DNA from: an uncultured Granulosicoccus sp.
GTDB taxonomy: Bacteria; Pseudomonadota; Gammaproteobacteria; Granulosicoccales; Granulosicoccaceae
Length of the DNA: 64,000 nt
NCBI GenBank assembly: GCA_947492525.1
Contig: CANLNQ010000008.1
Location: forward strand, 124,001 to 188,000
Direction of reading: 5' to 3'
A program made the translations under genes and the position numbers. The first letter of the stretch is position 1; every line of letters begins with the position of its first letter. The notes under the pieces are model-generated. The model was not told the DNA's origin. It saw only the letters and a list, made by a program, of their open reading frames with translations, and made no database searches. This document shows positions 1 through 8,215 of this stretch, one piece after another.

Positions 1-239
1 GGGCACGGACCTTTCGCTTCGCCTTCAGCACCTGTGTAGAGTGTGCAGTTGGCACAGTTCTGATCAGCTACTTCACTTTCGGAAACATACTGGAGGGCTT
101 GAGCCTGTGCGGACTCGGGATCCACTACCGGAGCGTCGTCAGCGTGGCTAGGCAGGCTGGCTACCAGAGCACTTACCGGAATTACCGCAGCGCCTGCACC
201 CATCATCGAAACAAATTTACGACGTTTGATATCAGTCAT
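1..239 (-). CDS. hip: High-potential iron-sulfur protein (HiPIP), 3' end cut by window edge
   Basis: HiPIPs are small periplasmic 4Fe-4S electron carriers that donate electrons to photosynthetic reaction centres or terminal oxidases. The 79 visible residues begin with MTDIKRRKFV, a twin-arginine-like signal, followed by a hydrophobic stretch and a likely cleavage after PSHA near residue 33. The mature part contains DQNCANCTLY and then a Gly-Pro-Cys, matching the C-x2-C and following Cys of the HiPIP cluster site; the last ligand lies beyond the window. Tat export fits a cofactor folded in the cytoplasm. The upstream DNA (240-392) carries FNR-like and Fur-like operators, so expression probably responds to oxygen and iron. 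Family call is firm; the gene is incomplete. Confidence 0.88.
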   Translation of the reverse strand, partial: MTDIKRRKFVSMMGAGAAVIPVSALVASLPSHADDAPVVDPESAQAQALQYVSESEVADQNCANCTLYTGAEGEAKGPC

Positions 240-342
240 CAGTTTTATACCTTGGCGAAAATTAGCGTTTAACTACATTCGACATACTATACGACCGACT
301 TGATACCTTGGACGCTCCCCAAAGATATTTATCAATAATTAA

Positions 343-356
343 TTGATGGAAATCAA
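343..356. promoter_or_regulatory. FNR/Anr-type operator upstream of HiPIP gene
   Basis: Reads TTGAT-GGAA-ATCAA, a perfect match to the FNR/CRP-family consensus TTGAT-N4-ATCAA, embedded in a slightly longer palindrome (341-358). It lies about 100 nt upstream of the HiPIP start, with an AT-rich stretch on the HiPIP side that could hold the -10. The small gene further right already ends at 393, so HiPIP is the only plausible target. Binding by an FNR/Anr protein is inferred. Confidence 0.65.
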
Positions 357-370
357 TTACTTGTTATAAA

Positions 371-385
371 TGATAACCATTATCA
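371..385. promoter_or_regulatory. Fur-type operator upstream of HiPIP gene
   Basis: Reads TGATAACCATTATCA, matching the 7-1-7 Fur box TGATAAT-N-ATTATCA at all positions but one. On the minus strand a TATAAC hexamer (363-368) sits immediately downstream, so a bound repressor would cover the promoter spacer. It lies 15 nt from the FNR-like palindrome. Iron control of the HiPIP gene is inferred from this position. Confidence 0.6.
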
Positions 386-392
386 TTAGCAT

Positions 393-572
393 TCAACTTG
401 CCGACGGCAGGGGACGTTCGATCAGTACCAATTGGTCGTATTGCCGCTGAAAATACGCGATCAGTTGCAGGTGTCGATCAACCACTTCCGCACTGCAGGT
501 TGCCTTGACCGTCGGCAGGGTTTTCAGCAGATCGTGCAGGTTGCGGGTAACGTTATGCAATTTGTTTTTCAA
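393..572 (-). CDS. Small hypothetical protein (59 aa, TTG start)
   Basis: An unrecognised 59-residue reading frame. It begins with a TTG codon preceded by AGGAG at a 7-nt spacing, and has a plausible promoter at 651-678. The predicted protein (LKNKLHNVTRNLHDLLKTLP at its start) reads as two or three amphipathic helices with one Cys and no signal peptide or membrane segment. It lies between the DUF937 gene and the HiPIP promoter, all on the minus strand. The Shine-Dalgarno, promoter and coherent helical composition argue that it is real, but no homologue is recognised and a chance frame remains possible. Confidence 0.45.
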   Translation of the reverse strand: MKNKLHNVTRNLHDLLKTLPTVKATCSAEVVDRHLQLIAYFQRQYDQLVLIERPLPSAS

Positions 573-650
573 GTCATGACTCCTGGTGTTGGTACTGCCG
601 GCGCGAACACGCTGCGACGGCAGGCTGCCGCTTCGTTGGAATATTGCGAA

Positions 651-678
651 GTTATAGATCGTTTTCCAGCGAATGCAA
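651..678 (-). promoter_or_regulatory. Candidate sigma70 promoter for the small gene at 393-572
   Basis: On the minus strand, TTGCAT (673-678) and TATAAC (651-656) are separated by 16 bp, placing a start site about 70 nt before the TTG start codon. A 6-bp hairpin (698-719) lies just behind it, at the end of the DUF937 gene, so this could be a new transcription unit. Confidence 0.4.
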
Positions 679-752
679 TGTTTCAGCAGTATTACTGATC
701 GGCAAATGCTTTAGCCGATTACAGTTACATGACCGTAATGCGATGGAAATGT

Positions 753-1298
753 TCAGCGCAACATGGATTTCGCGGCCATGCCCAGAACGTCATCCCAGAT
801 GGACCCATCCTTGTCGCTGTCGAGCAATGAAGAAAGCAGGCCACCATTACTGGCACGTGTGGACGCTGAGCGATTGCCTCCGATGACTTTCTTGCTCAGG
901 GCACCCATGGCAAGAGAGGCGATCACAGGGAGCATCTTCTTCAAGAGACTGCTGCTCAGACCGGTTTTGCCTGAAGCGCGAGTAGCCACCTCCCTGCTGA
1001 CCTCTTTTGAACCGAAGATATGGCCGAGGATATCGTTGCCATCCTTGACGGTCTCCGGTCTGCCCAGCGAGCCGGGCTTTTCCATGTATCGCTCATGCTT
1101 GCCGGTACGCAAGGCCTCGAGCAGGTCGTCCATGCCGGGGGTCGCTTCGGTATTCTTCTGCAGCCCACGAGACAGGGCCGGGATCAATTCCTCCACCGCT
1201 GCCCGAGTCTCTTTTTCGCTCAGATTGAAGTTGCGTTGAACTTCCTCAATGGCGGATTTGTTGTCATCAGCGAAAAGTACGTCGAGAAGATTGCTCAT
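753..1298 (-). CDS. DUF937 domain protein
   Basis: A 181-residue cytoplasmic protein of the DUF937 (YidB-like) type, whose function is not established. It starts MSNLLDVLFADDNKSAIEEV. It then has a helical N-terminal half, a central GNDILGHIFGSKEVSREVA segment typical of the family, a hydrophobic Ala/Leu-rich helix (MLPVIASLAMGAL) and a Gly/Ser-rich end with DSDKDGSIWDDVLGMA. The ATG at 1298 was chosen because AGGA lies 7 nt upstream; a longer frame to 1373 would begin with residues unlike the family. It follows the gene at 1405-1815 on the same strand after about 106 bp, so the two may be cotranscribed. Confidence 0.75.
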   Translation of the reverse strand: MSNLLDVLFADDNKSAIEEVQRNFNLSEKETRAAVEELIPALSRGLQKNTEATPGMDDLLEALRTGKHERYMEKPGSLGRPETVKDGNDILGHIFGSKEVSREVATRASGKTGLSSSLLKKMLPVIASLAMGALSKKVIGGNRSASTRASNGGLLSSLLDSDKDGSIWDDVLGMAAKSMLR

Positions 1299-1404
1299 GT
1301 TCGTGTCCTGTGTTCGAGCCCCAAGCGTATCACCAACCGAATGCCGAACATGAGCTCGTCCGGGACACTGCAACAGTACTTGTCAATGTGGCCTTGCAGA
1401 CTGT

Positions 1405-1815
1405 CTACAGATAATCATCGTCACCAATCGAGTCGTCCACCACGTCATCCATGATGAAAGCCTCCCAATCTTCCAGCACTTCCCGGAAGTGCTTCAGGGC
1501 AACGTGATAGGACTCGCTGGAGGGCTGTTCCGGAGACGTTTTGGAGGCGCCGCTTTCTGCCGCATCGATGGCGGCAACGGGTGTCAATGTGACGCCCTGA
1601 GTATCGATGATGACCTGGTGAGCATTGCCGATGAACTCGCGAGAATCATCCGAGCCATCTTCTATGGCGGTCAGATCATCCATCAAGTCTCGACAGATAT
1701 GATCACTTCCCTGGACATCGGTCTCAAGGAAACTCATCAGCATTTTCTCGGCAGCGGGTCCGCGGGCCTTGGGGCTACCGTCAGTGTCAAAGAAAAACTT
1801 GTGATTTCGGGCCAT
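1405..1815 (-). CDS. Conserved-looking hypothetical protein
   Basis: Not confidently recognised. The protein begins MARNHKFFFDTDGSPKARGP, has a middle section with IGNAHQVIIDTQGVTLTP, an Ala/Ser-rich linker, and a helix LKHFREVLEDWEAFI before a very acidic C-terminus (DDVVDDSIGDDDYL). The layout, with a short beta-rich front, a VIID-type strand and an acidic tail, faintly recalls the UPF0231/YacL family, but that is only a hint. Alternative starts at 1830 and 1863 exist; 1815 was preferred because the recognisable protein begins there, although its AGGAAG abuts the ATG. It diverges from the response regulator gene at 2074 across about 260 bp. Confidence 0.55.
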   Translation of the reverse strand: MARNHKFFFDTDGSPKARGPAAEKMLMSFLETDVQGSDHICRDLMDDLTAIEDGSDDSREFIGNAHQVIIDTQGVTLTPVAAIDAAESGASKTSPEQPSSESYHVALKHFREVLEDWEAFIMDDVVDDSIGDDDYL

Positions 1816-2073
1816 CTTCCTGAGGGTCATTGTGTTGGCGCACGCTAACCGCGCGCTTTCCATATCCTACTCAAACTGAGATGAAATACCAGTGTCAACC
1901 GACATTAGTGAGGAATTTTCTGGTTATACCGAGTGTCATAATCGTGACTTGTCGCTTGAATCGAGTTCAGATGCCAACTTTTGTGAATCAGAAGCCATGT
2001 CTCGCGGTGAATCGAAGGCGATGTGATATCAACGCTATACTCTTCCCACGTGCAATCTGCTGAGTAAATCACC

Positions 2074-2739
2074 GTGCGGCTTCTTGTAGTCGAAGACGAC
2101 CCTGAACTGGTGTCCTATGTGCGCACCGACCTGGTGCGTGCCGGATTCGCTGTGGATATTGCAGATAACGGAATCGATGCCGAACATCTTGGTAACACCG
2201 AACCCTACGATGCCGTGGTACTGGATCTGGGGTTACCGCAGAAGTCCGGAATGGATGTACTGCAGGCGTGGCGCAAGGATGGCAATCGGGTGCCGGTCAT
2301 CGTATTGACTGCACGTGATGCCTGGTACGAACGAGTCGATGGGTTCAAGGCAGGTGCCGACGATTATCTGGGTAAACCATTCCATGTGGAGGAGCTGATT
2401 GCCCGGATTCGGGCGTTGATCTATCGTCGGCACGGCAGAACGTCGCACCAGATCGAGACCCGATGTCTTCGGCTGGACGAAGACGTGCAACAGGTCGAAG
2501 TGGGCGATGTGACTCACCAGTTGACCGGTACCGAGTTCCGGTTGCTGCGCTACATGATGCTCAACAGTGGGCGCATATTGTCCAAGACGCATTTGTCCGA
2601 GCACGTCTACGATCAGGACTCGGAACGTGACAGCAATCTGATCGAGGTCTACATTCGCCGCCTGCGCGAAAAGATCGGTACCCAGATGATTCTGACAAAG
2701 CGTGGCCAAGGCTACATATTCAACGATCCGTCCGTTTGA
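2074..2739 (+). CDS. OmpR/PhoP-family response regulator
   Basis: A 221-residue two-component regulator starting with GTG. The receiver domain (residues 1-115) shows the acidic pair EDD near residue 7, the phosphoacceptor Asp51 in VVLDLGLP, Thr in VLTAR and Lys in GKPF. A winged-helix DNA-binding domain follows (about 125-220) with LTGTEFRLLRYMM and IEVYIRRLREKIG. Asp51 and the overall sequence resemble PhoP. Its TGA overlaps the TTG start of the sensor kinase gene by 4 bp, so translation of the pair is coupled. A TATACT hexamer (2036-2041) upstream could be part of the promoter. The signal sensed is unknown. Confidence 0.9.
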   Translation: MRLLVVEDDPELVSYVRTDLVRAGFAVDIADNGIDAEHLGNTEPYDAVVLDLGLPQKSGMDVLQAWRKDGNRVPVIVLTARDAWYERVDGFKAGADDYLGKPFHVEELIARIRALIYRRHGRTSHQIETRCLRLDEDVQQVEVGDVTHQLTGTEFRLLRYMMLNSGRILSKTHLSEHVYDQDSERDSNLIEVYIRRLREKIGTQMILTKRGQGYIFNDPSV

Positions 2740-4067
2740 ACTCCTCCCTCGAACGAAGTCTTCAGGTCGGGCTGGTCAGTAGCCTCTGCGTCATCATGTT
2801 CATCTTCTGGTGGAGCGCCACACTCGCCAGTCGGCTTCTGACCGAGCGCTTTGTGTTCGAGCATCTGGCCGCCACCGCTGGCAGTGTCGAGTCGGTGCTG
2901 CTCTTCGATGATGTGTCGAAGGAAATCAGACTGGGTAACTACCGGCTGGATCCGGCCTATGACAGACCTGCCTCAGGCCACTATTTCGTCGTCAGGACAG
3001 ACGAGAAGACACTGTCGTCTCGATCTGCGTGGGAGCAGTTCTTTCAGGTCCCGTTGTTGGTGCCGGGCGAGCAGAGGGTGGCGCATGGCGTAGGCGTCGC
3101 CGGCGAGCCGTTGCTTTTCTGGTTCGGGGGCTACGCTCGCCAGGGGCAAACGTTCACGATCTCGGTTGCGCAGGACGTCAGTGAAATCAAGGGCAAGCTG
3201 CAGGTGTTTCAGTGGTTCTCGGCCGCGGTTGCCCTGGTTCTGCTGCTGGTGCTGCTCGGCGTGCAGCGTTTGATCGTCAAACGCTCGGTGGACAAGCTGG
3301 ATACCATTCGCCGCGACATGACGCGGCTGGAGCATGGCAAGGCGGTCGCTCTGTCCGAAGATGTGCCGACCGAGGTACTGCCGCTGGTGCGCGAATTCAA
3401 CAGGATGTTGCGCCGATACGACCAGCGACTGCGACAGTCGCGCAATGCCGTTGGAAATCTGGCCCACTCACTCAAGGGGCCGTTGAACCTGTTGCTGCGA
3501 GCCACCGAGTCGGTCTCCGCCGAAAAGCATGACCGGTCGATCATCGGCCAGAATGCGGAAGCGATTCGGCAATTGATCGAAAGTGAGCTGAAGCGTGCCC
3601 GACTGGCCGGTCGCGGGACGCTCGGACAGCGATTCGATCTCGATACCGAGCTACCGGCACTGATCGGACTGCTGGAGCAGGTCTATTCCGAAAAATCGGT
3701 GGATGTGCGCTACAACATCGGTCCGGGTGTGGAACTGGTGCACGATCGTCAGGATATGCTGGAGCTGATCGGCAACCTGCTGGATAATGCCGTCAAATGG
3801 AGCAATTCGGTGGTCGTGATCAGTCTGAGAAGCGCCAGGGGTGTCCTGCTGGAGGTCGAGGATGACGGCCCGGGGTGTTCCGCAGAGGAGCTCGGGCGGC
3901 TGACTCAGCGCGGTGTGCGCCTGGATGAATCCGTCGCAGGCCATGGTCTCGGTCTGTCGATTGTCAAGGATATCGTGGACATGTACGAGGGGCGTCTGGA
4001 GCTGACCACCTCAACCCGCCTGGGTGGCCTGCGCGCAAGCGTCTTTCTGCCTGCGCGCAGCCGCTGA
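2736..4067 (+). CDS. PhoQ-like sensor histidine kinase
   Basis: A 443-residue membrane kinase partner of the preceding regulator. A transmembrane helix at about residues 10-35, a periplasmic region of about 120 residues and a second helix near 160-180 precede a HAMP-like linker. The phosphoacceptor is His244 in NLAHSLKGPLN, an H-box of the PhoQ kind. The ATPase domain has DNAVKWS (N box), DDGPG (G1) and GHGLGLSIVKDIV (G2). TTG was taken as the start because it gives the 4-bp overlap with the regulator stop codon. PhoQ-type kinases sense divalent cations, antimicrobial peptides or pH; the acidic patch of PhoQ cannot be confirmed here, so the ligand is open. Confidence 0.87.
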   Translation: MNSSLERSLQVGLVSSLCVIMFIFWWSATLASRLLTERFVFEHLAATAGSVESVLLFDDVSKEIRLGNYRLDPAYDRPASGHYFVVRTDEKTLSSRSAWEQFFQVPLLVPGEQRVAHGVGVAGEPLLFWFGGYARQGQTFTISVAQDVSEIKGKLQVFQWFSAAVALVLLLVLLGVQRLIVKRSVDKLDTIRRDMTRLEHGKAVALSEDVPTEVLPLVREFNRMLRRYDQRLRQSRNAVGNLAHSLKGPLNLLLRATESVSAEKHDRSIIGQNAEAIRQLIESELKRARLAGRGTLGQRFDLDTELPALIGLLEQVYSEKSVDVRYNIGPGVELVHDRQDMLELIGNLLDNAVKWSNSVVVISLRSARGVLLEVEDDGPGCSAEELGRLTQRGVRLDESVAGHGLGLSIVKDIVDMYEGRLELTTSTRLGGLRASVFLPARSR

Positions 4068-4068
4068 G

Positions 4069-4092
4069 CCGGCAGTCGTGGTCCGCTGCCGG
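4069..4092. terminator. Possible bidirectional terminator hairpin
   Basis: A perfect 7-bp GC-rich stem (CCGGCAG/CTGCCGG) with a 10-nt loop lies directly after the kinase stop codon, in the gap between convergent genes. No clear T-run follows on either side, so termination is only suggested by position. Confidence 0.3.
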
Positions 4093-4155
4093 TGCAGTGC
4101 ACATCGAGGAGCTCGGTTTGTCAGCAGTGAGCGCCGGGTTCGAGCGCTACAACCA

Positions 4156-4473
4156 TCAGCGCTTTGACGGCGATAGCTCGATCACCGGCTTCTTGTGATT
4201 GCGTCGGAACAGCGTTGCGGTATGCCCGATCTGCTGGACACTGACGGCATCGACTGATTCACACAGCTTTTCCAGTTGCGCCTGGCGAGCTTCCTTTTCG
4301 GATTCACTCAATTTTACCTTGACGAGTTCGTGGTGGCTCAGCGCCCCATCGAGCTCGCGTGTTACAGCGTCAGTCAGGCCGTGCTGGCCCAGACGAACGA
4401 CAGGCTTGAGGGCATGAGCCAGTGAGCGCAGATATTTCACTGTAGCCTTGTCCAGTTCGCGTTTTTTAGTCAT
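4156..4473 (-). CDS. yhbY: YhbY family RNA-binding protein (CRM domain)
   Basis: A 105-residue CRM-domain protein that binds pre-50S ribosomal particles. It shows the family pattern LRSLAHALKPVVRLGQHGLTDAV, then ALSHHELVKVKL with the conserved HELVKV core, and ends with IGHTATLFRRN, the family's GxxxxLYR-like tail. Length matches the usual 95-105 residues. It stands divergently from rlmE with 95 bp between the starts, the arrangement seen in many Gammaproteobacteria, where both act in 50S subunit maturation. Confidence 0.93.
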   Translation of the reverse strand: MTKKRELDKATVKYLRSLAHALKPVVRLGQHGLTDAVTRELDGALSHHELVKVKLSESEKEARQAQLEKLCESVDAVSVQQIGHTATLFRRNHKKPVIELSPSKR

Positions 4474-4568
4474 ATGCAGGTCTGATTGTGTGGCGGCGGG
4501 CGATAAACGCCCTACAATTGTCAGTTGCAGGCCGCCATGGGGTGGTCATTCTAATGGGTTGGAGCGTC

Positions 4569-5195
4569 GTGGGTCGAGCAAACAGCAAAAGCAGCAATCG
4601 CTGGTTGCAAGAGCATGCCAGTGATCAATATGTCAAGCAGGCTGCCATCGACGGATATCGGTCGCGTGCAGTCTACAAGCTCATCGAGCTGGATGAAAAG
4701 GACAAACTGATAAGCCCGGGCGCCGTCATACTGGAGTTGGGCTCTGCCCCCGGTGGCTGGACACAGTATCTTTCACGACGAGCCGGCGGGCAAGCGCGTA
4801 TCGTCGCGTCGGATATTTTACAGATGGATTCATTACCAGATGTTAGTTTCGTGCTCGGTGATTTCACGGAGCAGGAAACCGCCGATGCCATCAGTGAAGC
4901 CATGGGAAATCGCAAGGCAGACCTTGTTTTGTCTGACATGGCGCCCAACTTGAGTGGTGTGGGAGTCTCCGATCAGGCCCGTGCCATGGGGCTTGTGGAG
5001 CTGGCGCTGGAATCCGCCACCGAATTTTTGCAACCTGAAGGAGCCTTTGTGGTCAAGGTTTTTCAGGGTGAGGGCTTCGATTCGTACATGAAAGAGGTAC
5101 GAAAACGTTTCCGCAACGTAAAGGTACGCAAGCCTGCGGCTTCGCGTGCGCGCAGCCGCGAAGTCTATGTAGTAGCAAGGAAATTGATATCATGA
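4569..5195 (+). CDS. rlmE: 23S rRNA (uridine-2'-O-)-methyltransferase RlmE (FtsJ/RrmJ)
   Basis: Methylates U2552 in the A loop of 23S rRNA using S-adenosylmethionine. Visible landmarks: RSRAVYKL with catalytic Lys37, the SAM-binding [27 protein letters not shown] with the catalytic Asp, [10 protein letters not shown] with the second Lys, and SREVYVV with the Glu, completing the K-D-K-E tetrad. The GTG at 4569 was chosen over the ATG at 4554 and the upstream frame because it gives 208 residues, close to the 209 of the E. coli enzyme, and begins where family members begin. It precedes ftsH by 64 bp, as in many relatives where the pair is heat-inducible. Confidence 0.95.
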   Translation: MGRANSKSSNRWLQEHASDQYVKQAAIDGYRSRAVYKLIELDEKDKLISPGAVILELGSAPGGWTQYLSRRAGGQARIVASDILQMDSLPDVSFVLGDFTEQETADAISEAMGNRKADLVLSDMAPNLSGVGVSDQARAMGLVELALESATEFLQPEGAFVVKVFQGEGFDSYMKEVRKRFRNVKVRKPAASRARSREVYVVARKLIS

Positions 5196-5259
5196 CGGTA
5201 CGACTGTCATCCAATGGTCAACGGAACAAGCGGCTGATGCCGAACTGCGAGGTAAGTCT

Positions 5260-7239
5260 TTGAGCGATTTATTGAAAAACGTTCTGCTGTGGGTAGTGAT
5301 AGCGGTCATTCTGATGACTGTCTTTCAGAACCTGGGCGGGCAGCGACAGGCGACGGATACCATCGCGTATTCAGACTTCCTGCAGAGCGTGAACAGTGGC
5401 CAGGTCGATCAGGTCAAGTTCGATGGCGTCGAAATAACCGGCAAGCGTAATGGCGGACAGCCATTCACGACTTACAGCCCCGAAACCGACAACAGCTCGC
5501 TGATTGGCGAACTGAATCGTGCCAATGTCGAATTCGAGCGTGTTCCGCCCGAAAACCCCAGCATGCTGCTGAGCATCCTGATCAGCTGGTTCCCGTTCAT
5601 CCTTCTCATCGGCCTCTGGGTGTTCTTCATGCGCCAGATGCAAGGGGGCGGAGGCGGTCGCGGTGCCATGTCCTTTGGCAAGAGCAAGGCTCGCCTGCTG
5701 AACGAAGATCAGGTCAAGGTTACCTTCGCCGATGTGGCGGGTGTCGAGGAAGCCAAGTCCGAAGTCTCTGAACTCGTGGAATTCCTGCGCGATCCGGGCA
5801 AGTTTCAGAAGCTGGGCGGCAAGATACCTCGTGGCGTGTTGATGGTCGGTTCTCCCGGTACCGGCAAGACGCTGCTGGCAAAAGCCATTGCCGGTGAAGC
5901 GAAAGTGCCGTTCTTCACGATTTCCGGTTCGGATTTTGTCGAGATGTTCGTGGGTGTCGGCGCGAGTCGTGTCCGCGACATGTTCGAGCAGGCCAAGAAG
6001 CATTCACCCTGCATCATCTTCATTGACGAGATCGATGCAGTTGGGCGACATCGTGGCGCTGGCCTCGGTGGTGGGCATGACGAGCGTGAGCAGACTCTGA
6101 ACCAGTTGCTGGTGGAGATGGACGGCTTTGAAGGTAATGAAGGCGTCATTGTCATCGCCGCCACTAACCGTCCGGACGTGCTGGATCCTGCGTTGCTGCG
6201 TCCCGGTCGTTTCGACAGACAGGTTGTCGTGCCACTGCCCGATGTTCGGGGTCGAGAGCAGATCTTGCGGGTCCATATTGCCAAGGTACCCGTTGCCGAC
6301 GACGTACGGCCTGAGCTGATCGCTCGTGGTACGCCCGGATTCTCGGGTGCTGATCTGGCAAATCTGGTCAACGAAGCTGCGTTGTTCGCTGCACGAGCTG
6401 ATGAGCGCCAGGTAGACATGGGCGATTTCGAGCGGGCCAAGGACAAGATCATGATGGGCGCCGAGCGCAAGTCGATGGTCATGAACGATCAGGAAAAGAA
6501 ACTGACGGCCTATCACGAAGCCGGCCACGCGATTGTCGGTCGCCTGGTGCCAGAGCATGATCCGGTTTACAAGGTCAGTATCATTCCACGGGGTCGAGCA
6601 TTGGGTATCACCATGTTCCTGCCTGAGGAAGACCGGTACAGTCACAGCAAGCGCAAGCTGCAGAGCCAGATTGCAACACTCTACGGTGGTCGTATCGCCG
6701 AGGAGTTGATCTTTGGCGAAGACATGGTCACCACGGGTGCCTCCAACGATATCGAACGTGCTACCGAAATTGCTCGGAACATGGTCACTCGCTGGGGCTT
6801 GTCGGACAAACTGGGTCCACTGGCCTACAGCGAAGAAGAAGGTGAAGTATTTCTGGGCAGGTCGTCGTCCAAGCAGAATCCGATGTCGGGTGAAACGGTT
6901 CAGAGCATCGATCTGGAAATCCGCAAGCTGATTGACGACAACTATCAGGCTGCTGAGAAAATCCTGAAGGACAATATGGATATCCTGCATGCCATGTCCG
7001 AAGCGCTGCTGAAATACGAAACCATCGACCTGGGTCAGATCGATCGCTTGATGGATCGTCGCGAGCCAGGTCCTCCGGCTGATTGGGGTGGTGATGACTC
7101 CAGTGGCAAGTCGGTTTCCGGCAATTCCACGACTGAGTCTGATGACGCGTCGAACAAGAAGGTCGACGATCAGGCAAAGGATGCAGACGACAAGTCTGCT
7201 GACGATGACGCTGCTGATCCGACACCAAGTCTTCACTGA
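5260..7239 (+). CDS. ftsH: ATP-dependent zinc metalloprotease FtsH
   Basis: A 659-residue membrane AAA+ protease that degrades misfolded membrane proteins and regulators. A first transmembrane helix (about 5-24), a periplasmic domain and a second helix (about 102-123) anchor it. The AAA domain has Walker A GSPGTGKT at 197-204 (the usual first Pro is Ser), Walker B IIFIDEID and the second region of homology [17 protein letters not shown]. The zinc site HEAGH is at 419-423. The C-terminus is a long acidic Ser/Asp/Lys-rich tail. Start is TTG with GAGGT 6 nt upstream. A strong terminator-like hairpin follows at 7299. Confidence 0.97.
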   Translation: MSDLLKNVLLWVVIAVILMTVFQNLGGQRQATDTIAYSDFLQSVNSGQVDQVKFDGVEITGKRNGGQPFTTYSPETDNSSLIGELNRANVEFERVPPENPSMLLSILISWFPFILLIGLWVFFMRQMQGGGGGRGAMSFGKSKARLLNEDQVKVTFADVAGVEEAKSEVSELVEFLRDPGKFQKLGGKIPRGVLMVGSPGTGKTLLAKAIAGEAKVPFFTISGSDFVEMFVGVGASRVRDMFEQAKKHSPCIIFIDEIDAVGRHRGAGLGGGHDEREQTLNQLLVEMDGFEGNEGVIVIAATNRPDVLDPALLRPGRFDRQVVVPLPDVRGREQILRVHIAKVPVADDVRPELIARGTPGFSGADLANLVNEAALFAARADERQVDMGDFERAKDKIMMGAERKSMVMNDQEKKLTAYHEAGHAIVGRLVPEHDPVYKVSIIPRGRALGITMFLPEEDRYSHSKRKLQSQIATLYGGRIAEELIFGEDMVTTGASNDIERATEIARNMVTRWGLSDKLGPLAYSEEEGEVFLGRSSSKQNPMSGETVQSIDLEIRKLIDDNYQAAEKILKDNMDILHAMSEALLKYETIDLGQIDRLMDRREPGPPADWGGDDSSGKSVSGNSTTESDDASNKKVDDQAKDADDKSADDDAADPTPSLH

Positions 7240-7298
7240 TAGTCAGGCCGGGCCTCTGGAGACAGCGACCCGGCAGGTGTTCATCTCTTGATGCAGTT

Positions 7299-7340
7299 CG
7301 AGGGTCTGGCAGCGTGTGCCAGGCCCTCGCCGTTTTCTCT
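7299..7340 (+). terminator. Rho-independent terminator after ftsH
   Basis: A 13-bp arm CGAGGGTCTGGCA (7299-7311) pairs with TGCCAGGCCCTCG (7317-7329) with one mismatch-type position and a 5-nt loop. It is followed by CCGTTTTCTCTTTC, a T-rich tract. The folP frame could be extended upstream into this stem, but the gene most likely starts after it. Confidence 0.7.
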
Positions 7341-7358
7341 TTCCGGATTTCTCTGACA

Positions 7359-8192
7359 GTGCATCCCGTTCTCCGTTGTGGTCAACATGCCTTGAGCCTG
7401 GACAGGCCTCGCGTCATGGGTATTCTCAATGTGACGCCGGATTCCTTCTCCGACGGTGGGCGTTTCGCAACGCTCGACAAGGCTATGCAGCAAGTTGACG
7501 TCATGCTCGCGGCAGGTGCGGATATCGTCGATATAGGCGGGGAGTCCACTCGTCCCGGTGCGGATGACGTTTCCGAGCAGGAGGAACTGGACCGGGTGAT
7601 GCCCGTGGTAGAGGGTATCAGGGAGCGCTTCGACACCATCATCTCGCTGGACACCAGCAAGGCTGCCGTGATGAGGGAAGGCGCGGCTCTCGGTGCGGGA
7701 ATGATCAACGATGTCAGGGCTCTGGCTGAGCCGGGTGCCATGCAGGCAGCGTTGCATTCAACGCTTCCGGTATGCCTGATGCATATGCAAGGGCAGCCTC
7801 GCAGTATGCAGCATGAACCTGCGTACGAGAATGTGGTGGTCGAGGTAAGGGAATTTCTGATGCAGCGCCGTCAAGCCTGCATCGATGCAGGGATGGATGC
7901 AAGTCAGATAGTGCTGGATCCCGGTTTCGGATTCGGCAAGACACTGGATCACAATCTGCGATTGCTGAAACACTTGTCTGAATTCAGCAGTGATTCACCG
8001 CTGCTGATTGGTCTGTCGAGGAAGCGCATGTTTGCCCAGATTCTGGGTGGCGATTCTGCTGACAGGGTGGCAGCGTCCGTGAGCGCTGCATTGCTTTGTG
8101 TAGAGCGCGGCGCAATGATTGTGCGCGTGCATGATGTGGCACCCACTGTGCAGGCGCTGGCCGTGCTGCAGGCAGTGAGAGATTGCCAATAG
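7359..8192 (+). CDS. folP: Dihydropteroate synthase FolP
   Basis: Condenses p-aminobenzoate with 6-hydroxymethyl-dihydropterin diphosphate to form dihydropteroate, the sulfonamide-targeted step of folate synthesis. Signature motifs: PRVMGILNVTPDSFSDGG, ADIVDIGGESTRPG, INDV, CLMHMQG, LDPGFGFGKT, LIGLSRKRM and a closing RVHDV. The GTG at 7359 gives 277 residues, close to the usual 280; an ATG at 7314 lies in the loop of the ftsH terminator hairpin and is unlikely. The gene sits between ftsH and glmM, the conserved gammaproteobacterial order. Confidence 0.95.
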   Translation: MHPVLRCGQHALSLDRPRVMGILNVTPDSFSDGGRFATLDKAMQQVDVMLAAGADIVDIGGESTRPGADDVSEQEELDRVMPVVEGIRERFDTIISLDTSKAAVMREGAALGAGMINDVRALAEPGAMQAALHSTLPVCLMHMQGQPRSMQHEPAYENVVVEVREFLMQRRQACIDAGMDASQIVLDPGFGFGKTLDHNLRLLKHLSEFSSDSPLLIGLSRKRMFAQILGGDSADRVAASVSAALLCVERGAMIVRVHDVAPTVQALAVLQAVRDCQ

Positions 8193-8215
8193 CTGGATAA
8201 ACAGGATCGATGACA

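Noticed and set aside
432-698. 88-codon plus-strand frame over the small minus gene
   Set aside because: No ribosome site or motif; the opposite-strand frame has a promoter, Shine-Dalgarno and better composition.
6004-7236. A 410-codon minus-strand frame inside ftsH
   Set aside because: Antisense to the ATPase and protease part of ftsH, with no start-site support or domain signature.
7314-7358. Earlier ATG start for folP
   Set aside because: It lies in the loop of the ftsH terminator, and the extra residues do not match folP N-termini.
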